This document shows positions 1-7,877 of a stretch of 35,640 bases of DNA, one piece after another (the stretch's first letter is position 1; each line of letters starts with the position of its first letter). The DNA is taken from contig CAMHFW010000004.1 of NCBI GenBank assembly GCA_946184675.1, forward strand, positions 1 to 35,640, given 5' to 3'. The notes beneath the pieces were generated by a model. That model saw only the letters and a list, made by a program, of their open reading frames with translations, searched no databases and was not told where the DNA came from. This stretch comes from an uncultured Clostridia bacterium (GTDB taxonomy: Bacteria > Bacillota > Clostridia > Lachnospirales > Lachnospiraceae). Position numbers and translations under genes: made by a program.

Positions 1-2039
1 TCCTGCGCCTGTCCCTGCATGGCAGTCTTAATCACTTCAAAAGCACTCTGGGCTGCTTCAGCCGCCATGAGCAGCTGGGGCAGGAAAAGGGTTCCCTTTT
101 CAAAGTCTTTTCCAACCTTATCCAGAGCCGGGATCAGGTCTGTATTGACGATTTCCATGGCTTCCCGGGTCTTAAGCGCTTCCTGCGCTGCCTTTGCAGC
201 CTTGCCGGCTACGCCGCGCACCACCGCTTCCTGCAAATCCGAGCCGTCTGCTGAGGCTTCGGATCCAGTTCCAGCGGCCCCTGCTCCGTCCGTTTTCTTT
301 ACGGTCTGTATCCCCTTATAATCCGCATATGCCCCGATGAAGCCTGCGAAATTCTCATCTCTGTCCGTCAGGGCCAGAAATGCACGGTAAGCCTGCATCA
401 TGGAATCATTATTGGGATTGATGATGGCGCAGGAAAGTCCTTCCTGCATGGCCATGGCAAAAAAGTAGGAATTGATGATTTCCCGGGCAGGCAGTCCGAA
501 ACTGATATTGGATACGCCCAGAATACTGCATCCGCCCAGTTCCTCCCGAATCCGGCGGATGGTCTCCAGGGTGGTGACAGCGGATTTGGAATCAGAAGAA
601 ACCGTCATGGCCAGACCGTCGATCACGATTTCCTCCGGACCGATCCCGTATTTGGCTGCCTCTGCAATGATCCTTTTGGCAATTGCGATCCTTCCCTGGG
701 CATCAGCCGGGATGCCGCTTTCATCCAGCGGCAGTGCCACGATCACGCCCCCGTATTTGGCGGCCAGCGGAAATACCATATCCATGCTTTCCTGCTTGCC
801 GCTGACAGAATTGATCATGGCCTTGCCGTTGCAGAGACGAAGTCCCTGCTCCATGGCGGCTGCGTTTGTCGTGTCAATCTGCAGGGGCAGGGCCGTCACA
901 CTCTGCAGCCTTTTCACAACAGAAGCGATCATCTCCGGCTCATCAATCTCCGGAAGTCCCACATTAACATCCAGCACATCCGCACCGGCATCTTCCTGCT
1001 GCAATCCCTGACTGATGATATAGTCAAAATCTTTGCTGCGCAGGGCTTCTTTGAACTTTTTCTTTCCCGTCGGATTGATCCGCTCTCCGATGATGACCGG
1101 TTTGTCCCCGATTTCCACAGTCTTTGAAAATGAAGAAATCACGCACCGGTGCTTCTTTGTGATGGGAATCAGAGGCATGTTTTCTGTGAGTTCGATGGTT
1201 TTCCGGATATATTCGGGCGTCGTCCCGCAGCATCCGCCAAGGCCCCTGGCGCCCAGTGCCGCAATTTTCTGCATATAGCCTGCAAACTCTTCCGGCCCGA
1301 CATCATAGAGAGTCTGGCCGTTTTCTACTCTGGGCAGCCCTGCATTGGGATTGACGATGACCGGAAGACTGCTGCAGCGGATCAGCCTTTCCACGATGGG
1401 AATCATCTGCCGGGGACCCAGGCTGCAGTTGATGCCGATCGCATCCACCCGCAGGCCCTCCAGCATGGCTGTCATAGACTCCGGCGTGCCGCCGGTCAGC
1501 ATCTTGCCGTTTTCATCAAAGACCATGGTGACAAAGACCGGCAGATCACAGTTTTCCTTCGCTGCCAGGACTGCCGCCTTGGTCTCATAGGAGTCATTCA
1601 TGGTCTCGATCAGAACCAGGTCTGCACCGGCTGCCGCCCCGATTCGAACCACTTCCCCAAAAAGAGAGACTGCATCCTCAAAATCCAGATCTCCCATAGG
1701 TGCCAGAAGCTTGCCGCTGGGGCCGATATCCAGCGCAACATAGGCGTCTTCTGTGCGGCTGCACTCCTCCCGGGCCCGGATGGCCAGCCTGACGCCGCTC
1801 TCTACAATCTTTTCCAGATTCTCCGGGTATTTGAGCCGGTTGGCTCCGAAGGTATTGGCATTAAAAACATGAGATCCTGCTTCCAGATATCCTTTATACA
1901 AGGTGCGGATCTCATCCGGATGACTGAGGTTCCAGGTCTCCGGCAATTCCCCGGGCTGCAGGCCCAGTGACTGCAGGATGGTCCCCGTGCCTCCGTCAAA
2001 AAAAACACGCCGGCTGCGTATTCTCTCTAAAATGGTCAT
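1..2039 (-). CDS. metH: Cobalamin-dependent methionine synthase, N-terminal part (cut by window edge)
   Basis: Transfers a methyl group from methyl-tetrahydrofolate through cobalamin to homocysteine to make methionine, in the cytoplasm. An open frame of about 679 codons starts at an ATG at 2039 and runs off base 1, which explains its absence from the ORF track. The first ~300 residues form the homocysteine-binding barrel, with the zinc-ligand motifs GINCSLGP and GGCCGTTPEY. The pterin-binding domain follows (IIGERINPTGKKKF, then DVNVGLPEIDE). The last visible residues (GTLFLPQLLMAAEAAQ) belong to the helical cap of the cobalamin module. The ribosome site GGAGG lies inside the last codons of the upstream reactivation gene, five bases away, so the two are translationally close. 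Because the reactivation domain is encoded separately, this MetH probably ends after its B12 domain, but the 3' end is not visible. Confidence 0.95.
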   Translation of the reverse strand, partial: MTILERIRSRRVFFDGGTGTILQSLGLQPGELPETWNLSHPDEIRTLYKGYLEAGSHVFNANTFGANRLKYPENLEKIVESGVRLAIRAREECSRTEDAYVALDIGPSGKLLAPMGDLDFEDAVSLFGEVVRIGAAAGADLVLIETMNDSYETKAAVLAAKENCDLPVFVTMVFDENGKMLTGGTPESMTAMLEGLRVDAIGINCSLGPRQMIPIVERLIRCSSLPVIVNPNAGLPRVENGQTLYDVGPEEFAGYMQKIAALGARGLGGCCGTTPEYIRKTIELTENMPLIPITKKHRCVISSFSKTVEIGDKPVIIGERINPTGKKKFKEALRSKDFDYIISQGLQQEDAGADVLDVNVGLPEIDEPEMIASVVKRLQSVTALPLQIDTTNAAAMEQGLRLCNGKAMINSVSGKQESMDMVFPLAAKYGGVIVALPLDESGIPADAQGRIAIAKRIIAEAAKYGIGPEEIVIDGLAMTVSSDSKSAVTTLETIRRIREELGGCSILGVSNISFGLPAREIINSYFFAMAMQEGLSCAIINPNNDSMMQAYRAFLALTDRDENFAGFIGAYADYKGIQTVKKTDGAGAAGTGSEASADGSDLQEAVVRGVAGKAAKAAQEALKTREAMEIVNTDLIPALDKVGKDFEKGTLFLPQLLMAAEAAQSAFEVIKTAMQGQAQ

Positions 2040-2044
2040 ACTTT

Positions 2045-2701
2045 TTATATCCTCCGAAAGGCACAGTCTGTCTTCGGGCAGACTGCGCATTCTTTTTCAT
2101 GGTCAGGCTGCATCTCTTTCGTCAGTCCGATCAGGGCTGTCACTGATTTGGACGGCATCATAAGCAGGCTGTCCGTCAGGGTCAGGCCGATCTTTTTCGG
2201 TGCGTCCAGAATCCGAAGCAGATCTTTTTGCAGGTCCAGGGGCAGGTCACCGTAGCCTGGTGAAAAGCGCGGTTTCAGATAGAGTCCTTCCTCTGCTGCC
2301 TGCCTGCGCAGCCGCGCGCAGATCTGATCACAGCAGGACTCGATCATCTCCGCGCAGAGTGCCTGATAGATCACAGCATCCGACATCCGCTGCGCGCTGG
2401 CCCGCCGGATCAGCAGATCCGGGCCCGGGCCAAGTGTTGCCGCTAACAGATATACTTCCCCGCAGCCCTGCAGATTCTTTCGCAGGTCTTTGCTGGCAAT
2501 CTGCATATCTGCTATCAAAAGGCAGGGAAAATGATTCTCCCCCTGTCTGACTGGCAACCGCATAAGCAGATGTCTTGGATCCGCCGCCTCCCGCAGTTTC
2601 TCCTCACAGGCTGCAATCTTCTCCTGCACCTGCGCATCCGGCCGTGCGCCGCCTTTGTATCCCAGATAGCGCCAGACCTGATCCTGCCTGATCGGGATCA
2701 T
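2045..2701 (-). CDS. Stand-alone methionine synthase reactivation (AdoMet-binding) protein
   Basis: A 218-residue protein matching the vitamin B12-dependent methionine synthase activation domain, which binds AdoMet and re-methylates oxidised cobalamin in MetH. In E. coli this module is the C-terminus of MetH; here it is a separate gene. Seen in the sequence: the AdoMet-binding signature RFSPGYGDLPL (about residues 144-154), the downstream SLLMMPSKSVTALIG segment, and a C-terminal cysteine cluster CAVCPKTDC that is common in the stand-alone forms. Its ATG overlaps the metF stop as ATGA, and it ends five bases before metH, so the three genes form one transcript. Separate activation proteins next to metH are known from Clostridia and Thermotoga. 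Function is assigned from family motifs and context. Confidence 0.88.
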   Translation of the reverse strand: MIPIRQDQVWRYLGYKGGARPDAQVQEKIAACEEKLREAADPRHLLMRLPVRQGENHFPCLLIADMQIASKDLRKNLQGCGEVYLLAATLGPGPDLLIRRASAQRMSDAVIYQALCAEMIESCCDQICARLRRQAAEEGLYLKPRFSPGYGDLPLDLQKDLLRILDAPKKIGLTLTDSLLMMPSKSVTALIGLTKEMQPDHEKECAVCPKTDCAFRRI

Positions 2702-3561
2702 CGCACGATCTCCGAAAGGGCATTCAGGATTCCCTCTGCCACGTCTGGTTTATTCATGGTGTAGACATGAATATATTTGCAGTCATTGGCGATCAGATCG
2801 ATGATCTGTTCTGCCGCATAGATGATGCCGGCCTGCTTCATAGAAGCCGGATCATCCCCGAACCTGTCCACAATGGCACGGAAGCGGTTAGGAACCGTCG
2901 TCCCGGAAAGAGCGACCGATCTCGATACCTGTTTGGGATTGGTGATCGGCATGATGCCGGCCAGAACCGGAACCGTCACGCCTCTTTCTCTTAAGCGGTA
3001 AAGATAGTTGTAATATACGGAATTGTCAAAAAACATCTGTGTCGTCAGGAACTGGCATCCTGCCTCGACCTTCTCTTTTACATGCAAGATATCTTCGTCT
3101 TTGTGAGCACACTCCACATGGCCGTCCGGATAGCAGGCGCCGCCGATGCAGATCTCCGGGTCCGCCTCGCGGATCTCGCGGATCAGCTCCGCCGCATACT
3201 GGTAATCATGGACCGGTGATCCTCCCTCGGGGATATCCCCGCGCAGGGCCATGATGTTGTCAAAGCCCATTTCCCGGTATTTCCCGATCATTGTGTGTAC
3301 ATGCTCTCTGGTGCTGGAAATACAGGTCAGATGCGGCAGCACGGTCGTCCCGTACTTGTCATGAATGTTTTTGGCGATATTCAGCGTATACTCAGATGTC
3401 CCACCGCCTGCTCCATAGGTGACAGACATAAATGCGGGGTGAAGCGCGGCGATCTTCTCTGTTGCCTCTGCAACAGAATCATAATTGCTGCTTTTCTTCG
3501 GCGGGAATACCTCAAAGGAAAGTGTCGGCTTCCCCTGGCTTAGTATCTCCGTAATCTTCAT
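2698..3561 (-). CDS. metF: 5,10-methylenetetrahydrofolate reductase
   Basis: Reduces 5,10-methylene-THF to 5-methyl-THF, the methyl donor used by the adjacent MetH. At 287 residues it is close to the usual bacterial MetF length. Family motifs are SFEVFPPKK near the N-terminus, SVTYGAGGG, HLTCIS, NIMALRGDIP, and PVLAGIMPITNPKQV in the FAD-binding barrel. The ATG at 3561 is preceded by CAGGAGGAG at good spacing. It is the first gene of the metF-reactivase-metH operon and overlaps the next gene by four bases. I saw no S-box or other riboswitch in its leader. The Clostridial form may use ferredoxin through a partner such as MetV, but no such partner gene is adjacent here. Confidence 0.95.
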   Translation of the reverse strand: MKITEILSQGKPTLSFEVFPPKKSSNYDSVAEATEKIAALHPAFMSVTYGAGGGTSEYTLNIAKNIHDKYGTTVLPHLTCISSTREHVHTMIGKYREMGFDNIMALRGDIPEGGSPVHDYQYAAELIREIREADPEICIGGACYPDGHVECAHKDEDILHVKEKVEAGCQFLTTQMFFDNSVYYNYLYRLRERGVTVPVLAGIMPITNPKQVSRSVALSGTTVPNRFRAIVDRFGDDPASMKQAGIIYAAEQIIDLIANDCKYIHVYTMNKPDVAEGILNALSEIVR

Positions 3562-3641
3562 TTTTATGCTCCTCCTGTTATATACCTTCTTAAATCAGAA
3601 TTCCCCGTCCCCGGAGATTCCATTTTGTCCGAATTATGTAT

Positions 3642-3670
3642 ATCATATTCTTTATGCGTCAGATATTCAA
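3642..3670 (-). promoter_or_regulatory. Promoter of the metF operon
   Basis: On the minus strand, TTGAAT (3665-3670) and TATGAT (3642-3647) are separated by exactly 17 bases, giving a good sigma-A-type promoter about 80 bases upstream of the metF start. It was found by eye, and no start-site data are available. Confidence 0.6.
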
Positions 3671-3764
3671 GAAAATTACGTCGTTTTTTTTTAATTGAGT
3701 TTAAATTCTGTTCAGATTATCTTGCATGTAAGTTTGCTGGATTACTTGCCGGCTGCGATGGAAT

Positions 3765-4111
3765 GACATGAAAATCCAGAAAAGTGGGAAGTGTATAATT
3801 TCCCGGTCATTATGCTGCTTTTATATACATTATTACAGTCGTCTCCCCGAAATGCAGATTATAACCAGAAATCCCCAAAACCGTTGTCTGGATTAATATT
3901 CATCTTGCAGAGTCTGTCTGAAATAGCATTCAGAAGATGCACAATATAAGAATAAATTAGCAAAATATACATCGGCCTTTTCAAGATATGTATAATTAGC
4001 CTGAAAGAATGAAGTCTTTGTTGATAAAGGCTGATAAAGAAATAAAGAACCACCTGTCCGGTGCAGTACCTAACAGGTGGTTCTTCTAGTTGTAGAATTT
4101 TTTTACACTTC
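3765..4111 (+). repeat. Decayed relative of the inverted-repeat (MITE-like) element at 23719-23917
   Basis: This gene-free stretch resembles the minus strand of the element at 23.7 kb. Shared pieces occur in the same order: GACATGA, GGGAAGTGTATAATT, a second GTATAATTA, TTTGTTGATAAAG, AGAACCACC with a hairpin, GGTGGTTCTT, and a terminal GAATTTTTTTACAC like the other element's GAACTTTTTTACAG end. The left terminal repeat is not recognisable, and about 190 extra bases separate the two GTATAATT pieces. It is therefore either a diverged or rearranged copy or the remnant of a longer parent insertion element. The rest of 3562-4137 holds the metF promoter and no convincing gene. Confidence 0.5.
4045..4085 (-). 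terminator. Hairpin terminator downstream of the TPM gene
   Basis: A perfect 13-bp inverted repeat (arms 4045-4057 and 4073-4085, 15-base loop) follows the TPM gene. On the minus strand it is followed by a T-rich tail, and on the plus strand a run of seven T lies about ten bases further on. It is also the hairpin of the repeat remnant, so an insertion-element terminator has probably been reused by the host gene. Confidence 0.65.
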
Positions 4112-4137
4112 CTGTTTATTTGTCTGTCCCGGCAAAT

Positions 4138-5577
4138 TCAGAACTTGCCGCTGCCGCCGGAGAAGCCGTGTGAGTTGACGCTCGTTCCGCCGCCTCCGCC
4201 GCCATGGCCGCCGGTCTTGTTCTGGCTGCTGCTCACCCGCACGCGGTTGACCGTTGTGTTCACATAGTGATCCTGCTTGGATCTCATATACATGCCGCTC
4301 TCGTGGCTGATATAGTTCACAGCAGTCCGTTTGATGCCGGTATTTTTCATGGTTCTGCGCAGGCTGCCAACGCGGCCTTTGCCAGTTATAAAACCAATAA
4401 GCAGAGACAGCAGCGAGCTTCCGCCTATCATGCCTGCCCAGTTGACTGTGCGCTCCATGGGCGTTCCGTCTGCCGCTTCTTTGAGAATCTTCTCGCCAAA
4501 ATTCAGGTAAGCGGAGAATCCGCCGTACCAGTCATTGTTTCTGAAAGACGACACGAAACGGTCTGTCAGCTGTCCCTGTGCATAATCTGTGTATGCAAAG
4601 AGGGCATCGGATCCGTAAATCTTGAGGCAGTAGTCGCGCTCTGCCATGCTAAGGGCCAGAATCACGCCGTTTTGCTCACTGCCAAGCCCCAGCTGATTGT
4701 CCAGGTACAGTTTCTCTGTCCAGAGCTCGATACTGGAGCTGCCTCCGTAGCTGCGGTAATCATCCACAGTCAGCACATAGACTCCTGTGCCGTACCGGTC
4801 TGCAAGTTCGCCAGCCTTGGACTCCAGCGTCTGCCTCTCCGCGTCGCTCATCAGACCTGCCCCGTCCTTGACATAGGTTCCGTCCATCTGATCCCAGACC
4901 AGATCACTGGATGCAACCTGATCCAGAGGAGGAAGCCCGTCCTCCGCCAATGACAGGACACTCTCTGCTGCAGTCTCCGTCTCAGCAGCCGTCTCCGCAG
5001 CTGCTTCTGTTTCTGAAAGACTTCCTGCCGTCCCTGCCGCGGCAGAGCTTTCTCCATTTACAGAAGCTACTACACATTCTATAGCATGGAAGAAAGCATC
5101 ATTGTCCGACTGCAGGTCTCCGCTGAAAGCCTCCTCATTCAGATACCGGCCGACTCCCGTGTACATATCGCTTACGATCGTCCGCAGGCTGTCCTTATTC
5201 TTCCCGCCGAATACGATATCATAGTCCTGATACTGCAGACCGTCTCCGTCTTCCGTTACATAGATCATCAGAAGAATGCCGTCTCCGGTTGACTTATATC
5301 CATAACCATACTGGGTATAGAAAATCTTTGCGTAATCGTCTATCCCCTTCCCTTCCAGATCATTCACCACATCAACATGAATATCGATCTGCTTTTCCTC
5401 TGAAAGGTCGCTCAGCTGCCGGCCCATGGTCTCACAACGGCTTTTATCAAGCTGGTCTGTGGAATCATAGAGCTGTCCGTATACGGAATAAGCCATAGCC
5501 GGCACGGCCGGAAGCAGGGTAAGGAGAAGGACAAGCATGAGCGCTGCTGCTGCAAATACTTTATTATTTCTGCGCAT
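4138..5577 (-). CDS. Exported tandem TPM-domain membrane protein with Gly-rich tail
   Basis: A 479-residue protein with an N-terminal signal sequence (hydrophobic run then AVPAMA). Two TPM-like domains follow, at roughly residues 35-165 (DVVNDLEGKGIDDYAKIFY) and 235-370 (YVKDGAGLMSDAERQTLESKAGELADRYGTGVYVLTVDD). They are joined by an Ala/Glu/Thr-rich low-complexity linker. A transmembrane helix lies near residues 380-400, followed by a basic cytoplasmic stretch and the Gly/Ser tail GGHGGGGGG...GFSGGSGKF seen in YgcG-type proteins. TPM domains are linked to membrane-protein quality control and photosystem repair in other organisms; the role here is unknown. It is the last gene of a three-gene operon with a zinc-ribbon membrane protein and a Sel1 protein. 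The start at 5577 has GGAGGAG upstream. Confidence 0.8.
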   Translation of the reverse strand: MRRNNKVFAAAALMLVLLLTLLPAVPAMAYSVYGQLYDSTDQLDKSRCETMGRQLSDLSEEKQIDIHVDVVNDLEGKGIDDYAKIFYTQYGYGYKSTGDGILLMIYVTEDGDGLQYQDYDIVFGGKNKDSLRTIVSDMYTGVGRYLNEEAFSGDLQSDNDAFFHAIECVVASVNGESSAAAGTAGSLSETEAAAETAAETETAAESVLSLAEDGLPPLDQVASSDLVWDQMDGTYVKDGAGLMSDAERQTLESKAGELADRYGTGVYVLTVDDYRSYGGSSSIELWTEKLYLDNQLGLGSEQNGVILALSMAERDYCLKIYGSDALFAYTDYAQGQLTDRFVSSFRNNDWYGGFSAYLNFGEKILKEAADGTPMERTVNWAGMIGGSSLLSLLIGFITGKGRVGSLRRTMKNTGIKRTAVNYISHESGMYMRSKQDHYVNTTVNRVRVSSSQNKTGGHGGGGGGTSVNSHGFSGGSGKF

Positions 5578-5592
5578 CTTTCACTCCTCCTC

Positions 5593-6762
5593 TTACAACG
5601 CGTACATGACCAGATACATGAGGATGGAAAGTACCGGAATTCCAACAATCACTGCAGTCAGGAAGGTCTTGAGAAATTCTTTGCGCTCTTTTTCCTGTGA
5701 GCTGGGAAGCTCTCCCACTACCTTGCCAGTCTGGCCGTTGACTGCAAACAGATACTGTCCTTCATTCCATCGGATGGTCAGCAGATAGGTGGGAATCAGA
5801 GCATAATGCACCTTTCCCCGTTTGAGGGTGACCTTTTTATTGCGGACCACGGCTGTTTCATAGCTGACCGTATTGCGCACAACATCTTCGGCCGTATTGA
5901 CTGCCCGCTCGTCCGCCCTTTTTGCGCTCTGCTCCACGCTGACATCAAACTTGTCAGCCAGATAGCCTGCCAGATAAGCCATGGAAAATGGCTCCAGCTT
6001 GTTGTAGTCATAAGGCTCCAGAGAGTCCATGTACTCATCCGGCATCTTGGAGGCCGCATCTACGGGAATCTTTTCAAAAACCACATCCCCGTCTCTGTGC
6101 ACTTCGTAATGCTTGGTTTCGGTCACCTCATAATCGCCCTGCATAAAAGCAGTACTCTCAGAGGCGTCAATATCCAGCACGACCCTTGCCGTGCCGTCAA
6201 ACAGCCAGAAGGGCACGTATACGCCCTGGATCTCCTGGATGTTCTTTTCATCTCTGAAGGTTTCCGGGAGCAGTGCCTTTCCCTGGTAATGCCTGAGAAG
6301 CGCTTTCTGGGCGTCTTCCTTATTCAGCTTGAAGGGAAGGACATAGTCCGGTTTCAGTGTTCCTGACAGCTGTCCCGGCACTACAGTAGGATTGCCGCAG
6401 TAGGGACAGCGGGTGGCCGCCGTGTTTTCATCGCAAATCAGCTCCGCGCCGCAGCTTGGACAGCTGTAGATACGGAGTCCCTGTCCTGCGCTGTTCCAGT
6501 TCTCCAGAGAAGACGTGTCCCAGCCGCCGGAAGATGTCTGTGAAGAGGCTCCGCCGGTCTCCGCCGCTGCCGGAGCTTCTGCCTGACTCTCTTCCGCTGC
6601 AGCCTCGGCCGCGCTTTCCACCTTTTCTTTATAAATGCTCTCAATCTCGGCAATCGTATACTTGCTGCCGCAATAGTCGCACTCCAGCTTTCCGCTGTCG
6701 CCGACATAATGCAGCGGGCCTGTACAGGCCGGGCACTTATAATTGATGATTTTTTCTGGCAT
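5593..6762 (-). CDS. Double zinc-ribbon membrane-anchored protein
   Basis: A 389-residue protein of unknown function. An N-terminal zinc ribbon (C10, C13, C28, C31; CPAC then CDYC) is followed by an Ala/Glu-rich linker and a second ribbon (C101, C104, C119, C122; CPSC then CPYC). After about 230 residues of mixed alpha/beta sequence, a single C-terminal hydrophobic helix follows (VIVGIPVLSILMYLVMYAL), so most of the protein is cytosolic and tail-anchored. The ORF-track start at 6807 adds 15 residues without a ribosome site; the ATG at 6762 has GGGAGGGA at good spacing and begins the conserved MPEKI-zinc-ribbon part. Relatives are often mislabelled as TFIIB-type or primosomal zinc-ribbon proteins. 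Its position next to a TPM protein suggests a joint membrane function, which is an inference. Confidence 0.75.
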   Translation of the reverse strand: MPEKIINYKCPACTGPLHYVGDSGKLECDYCGSKYTIAEIESIYKEKVESAAEAAAEESQAEAPAAAETGGASSQTSSGGWDTSSLENWNSAGQGLRIYSCPSCGAELICDENTAATRCPYCGNPTVVPGQLSGTLKPDYVLPFKLNKEDAQKALLRHYQGKALLPETFRDEKNIQEIQGVYVPFWLFDGTARVVLDIDASESTAFMQGDYEVTETKHYEVHRDGDVVFEKIPVDAASKMPDEYMDSLEPYDYNKLEPFSMAYLAGYLADKFDVSVEQSAKRADERAVNTAEDVVRNTVSYETAVVRNKKVTLKRGKVHYALIPTYLLTIRWNEGQYLFAVNGQTGKVVGELPSSQEKERKEFLKTFLTAVIVGIPVLSILMYLVMYAL

Positions 6763-6816
6763 ACCATCCCTCCCTTTCCGTAAATCTCTATCTGACTCCT
6801 CTGACAATCTGTATGA

Positions 6817-7683
6817 TCAGACCTCTTCGTCCTTAGGCCCGTATCCCATCTCCTGCAGGTTCTGCAGATTGATCATGGCAATCTCGTGCCCCTGGTCTGC
6901 TGCCGTTTCAAACAGTCTGTAGGCCAGTTCGCGGTCCTGATCCACACCGCTGCCAAACATATAGCGAACACCCAGTGTATTGGCCGCATCCGGATCTCCG
7001 CCCTTGAGCGCCTCTACATACCAGTGCATCGCCTGCTCCTCGTCCTTGTCGACACCCTTTCCGTCGTCATACATACAGCCCAACTCATAAGCTGCCGCGG
7101 GAATGCCCGACTCTGCCGCCTGCTTATAGCAGCGCAGAGCATTGCGGTAATCGTCCTGGCCGTAGTAATGCCTGGCCAGATGATACTTGGCGCTGATACT
7201 GCCATTCTCTGCCGCGGTCATAAAGAGCTTCACAGCTGCGTCATGGTCCTGGTCAACCACATTTCCAAACTCATAGAAAAGTCCCAGGCTCGACTGCGCC
7301 TCTGCATTTCCGGCTTCCGCCGCCTTGCTGTACCAGTAAAATGCCATCTCATAGTCCTGGCTGATTCCTTCCCCGTTCTCATAGCAGTCTGCTACATTGA
7401 GAGCTGCGGAACTGCTGCCCTTCTCAGCGGCCTCTTTGAAATAAGAAAAGGCCTTTTCCATATCTTTTTCAACCGTTACGCCGTTGTAGTAGAACATACC
7501 CATATAGTTCTTTGCCTCCGCATGTCCGCCGGAAGCTGCCATCTCAAACCAGCGAATCGCGCGGGCAATGTCAGCCGTACGCTCCTCACCCTCCATATAG
7601 TAGCGGCCCATGTAGAACTGGGCCTCTGTATCACCTTTTTCTGCCTTATGCAGGATGTCAACCAGACTTAATTGTTCTGCCAT
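6817..7683 (-). CDS. Sel1-repeat (TPR-like) protein
   Basis: A 288-residue, signal-less protein made almost entirely of about seven Sel1-like repeats (for example YMEGEERTADIARAIRWFEMAASGGHAEAKNYMGMFYYNG). Each repeat is 36 residues or slightly longer with the usual A..WY..AA..G..A pattern. Such solenoids are scaffolds for protein-protein contacts and have no catalytic activity. It is the first gene of the operon with the zinc-ribbon and TPM genes; the gap to the next gene is 54 bases. The start at 7683 has GAGGTG upstream. The partner is unknown; the operon suggests that it helps assemble or recruit the membrane proteins encoded downstream. Confidence 0.88.
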   Translation of the reverse strand: MAEQLSLVDILHKAEKGDTEAQFYMGRYYMEGEERTADIARAIRWFEMAASGGHAEAKNYMGMFYYNGVTVEKDMEKAFSYFKEAAEKGSSSAALNVADCYENGEGISQDYEMAFYWYSKAAEAGNAEAQSSLGLFYEFGNVVDQDHDAAVKLFMTAAENGSISAKYHLARHYYGQDDYRNALRCYKQAAESGIPAAAYELGCMYDDGKGVDKDEEQAMHWYVEALKGGDPDAANTLGVRYMFGSGVDQDRELAYRLFETAADQGHEIAMINLQNLQEMGYGPKDEEV

Positions 7684-7754
7684 TTGAAAGCACCTCGAAT
7701 CTTTATAAGGTTATATCCGATGAGAGAGCAGACTCCCATCTTGCTATATATAAC

Positions 7755-7783
7755 AGTATACCGCATCCGGGCCGGATTGTCTC
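7755..7783 (-). promoter_or_regulatory. Promoter of the Sel1/zinc-ribbon/TPM operon
   Basis: On the minus strand, GAGACA (7778-7783) and TATACT (7755-7760) are spaced by 17 bases, about 75 bases upstream of the Sel1 start codon. The -10 is good and the -35 matches four of six positions. It is divergent from the GntR promoter. Confidence 0.5.
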
Positions 7784-7807
7784 ATGGAAAAAGACAAAAA
7801 AAGGCAC

Positions 7808-7862
7808 TTGACAAAAAAGGGCACGGGAGTGTACTGTCTGATTAGTACACTCCCGTGCCCTT
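7808..7862 (+). promoter_or_regulatory. YtrA-type regulator promoter covered by a perfect 19-bp inverted repeat
   Basis: TTGACA at 7808-7813 is followed 16 bases later by TGTACT (7830-7835). A perfect inverted repeat with 19-bp arms (7817-7835 and 7844-7862) and an eight-base spacer begins just after the -35 and includes the -10 and predicted start site. Its inner part reads GTACT-N8-AGTAC, the kind of spaced palindrome expected for a dimeric GntR/YtrA regulator, so autoregulation is likely. In RNA it would form a strong stem directly before the ribosome site AAGGAG and could also control translation. Confidence 0.65.
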
Positions 7863-7877
7863 GTAAGGAGACGATTT

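Noticed and set aside
3562-3760. Possible SAM or cobalamin riboswitch before metF
   Set aside because: No conserved S-box or B12-box core and no terminator/antiterminator pair found by eye; a promoter lies only about 80 bases upstream of the start.
3859-4053. 64-codon minus-strand ORF in the gene-free stretch
   Set aside because: Lies within the repeat remnant, no ribosome site, A/T-rich low-complexity translation.
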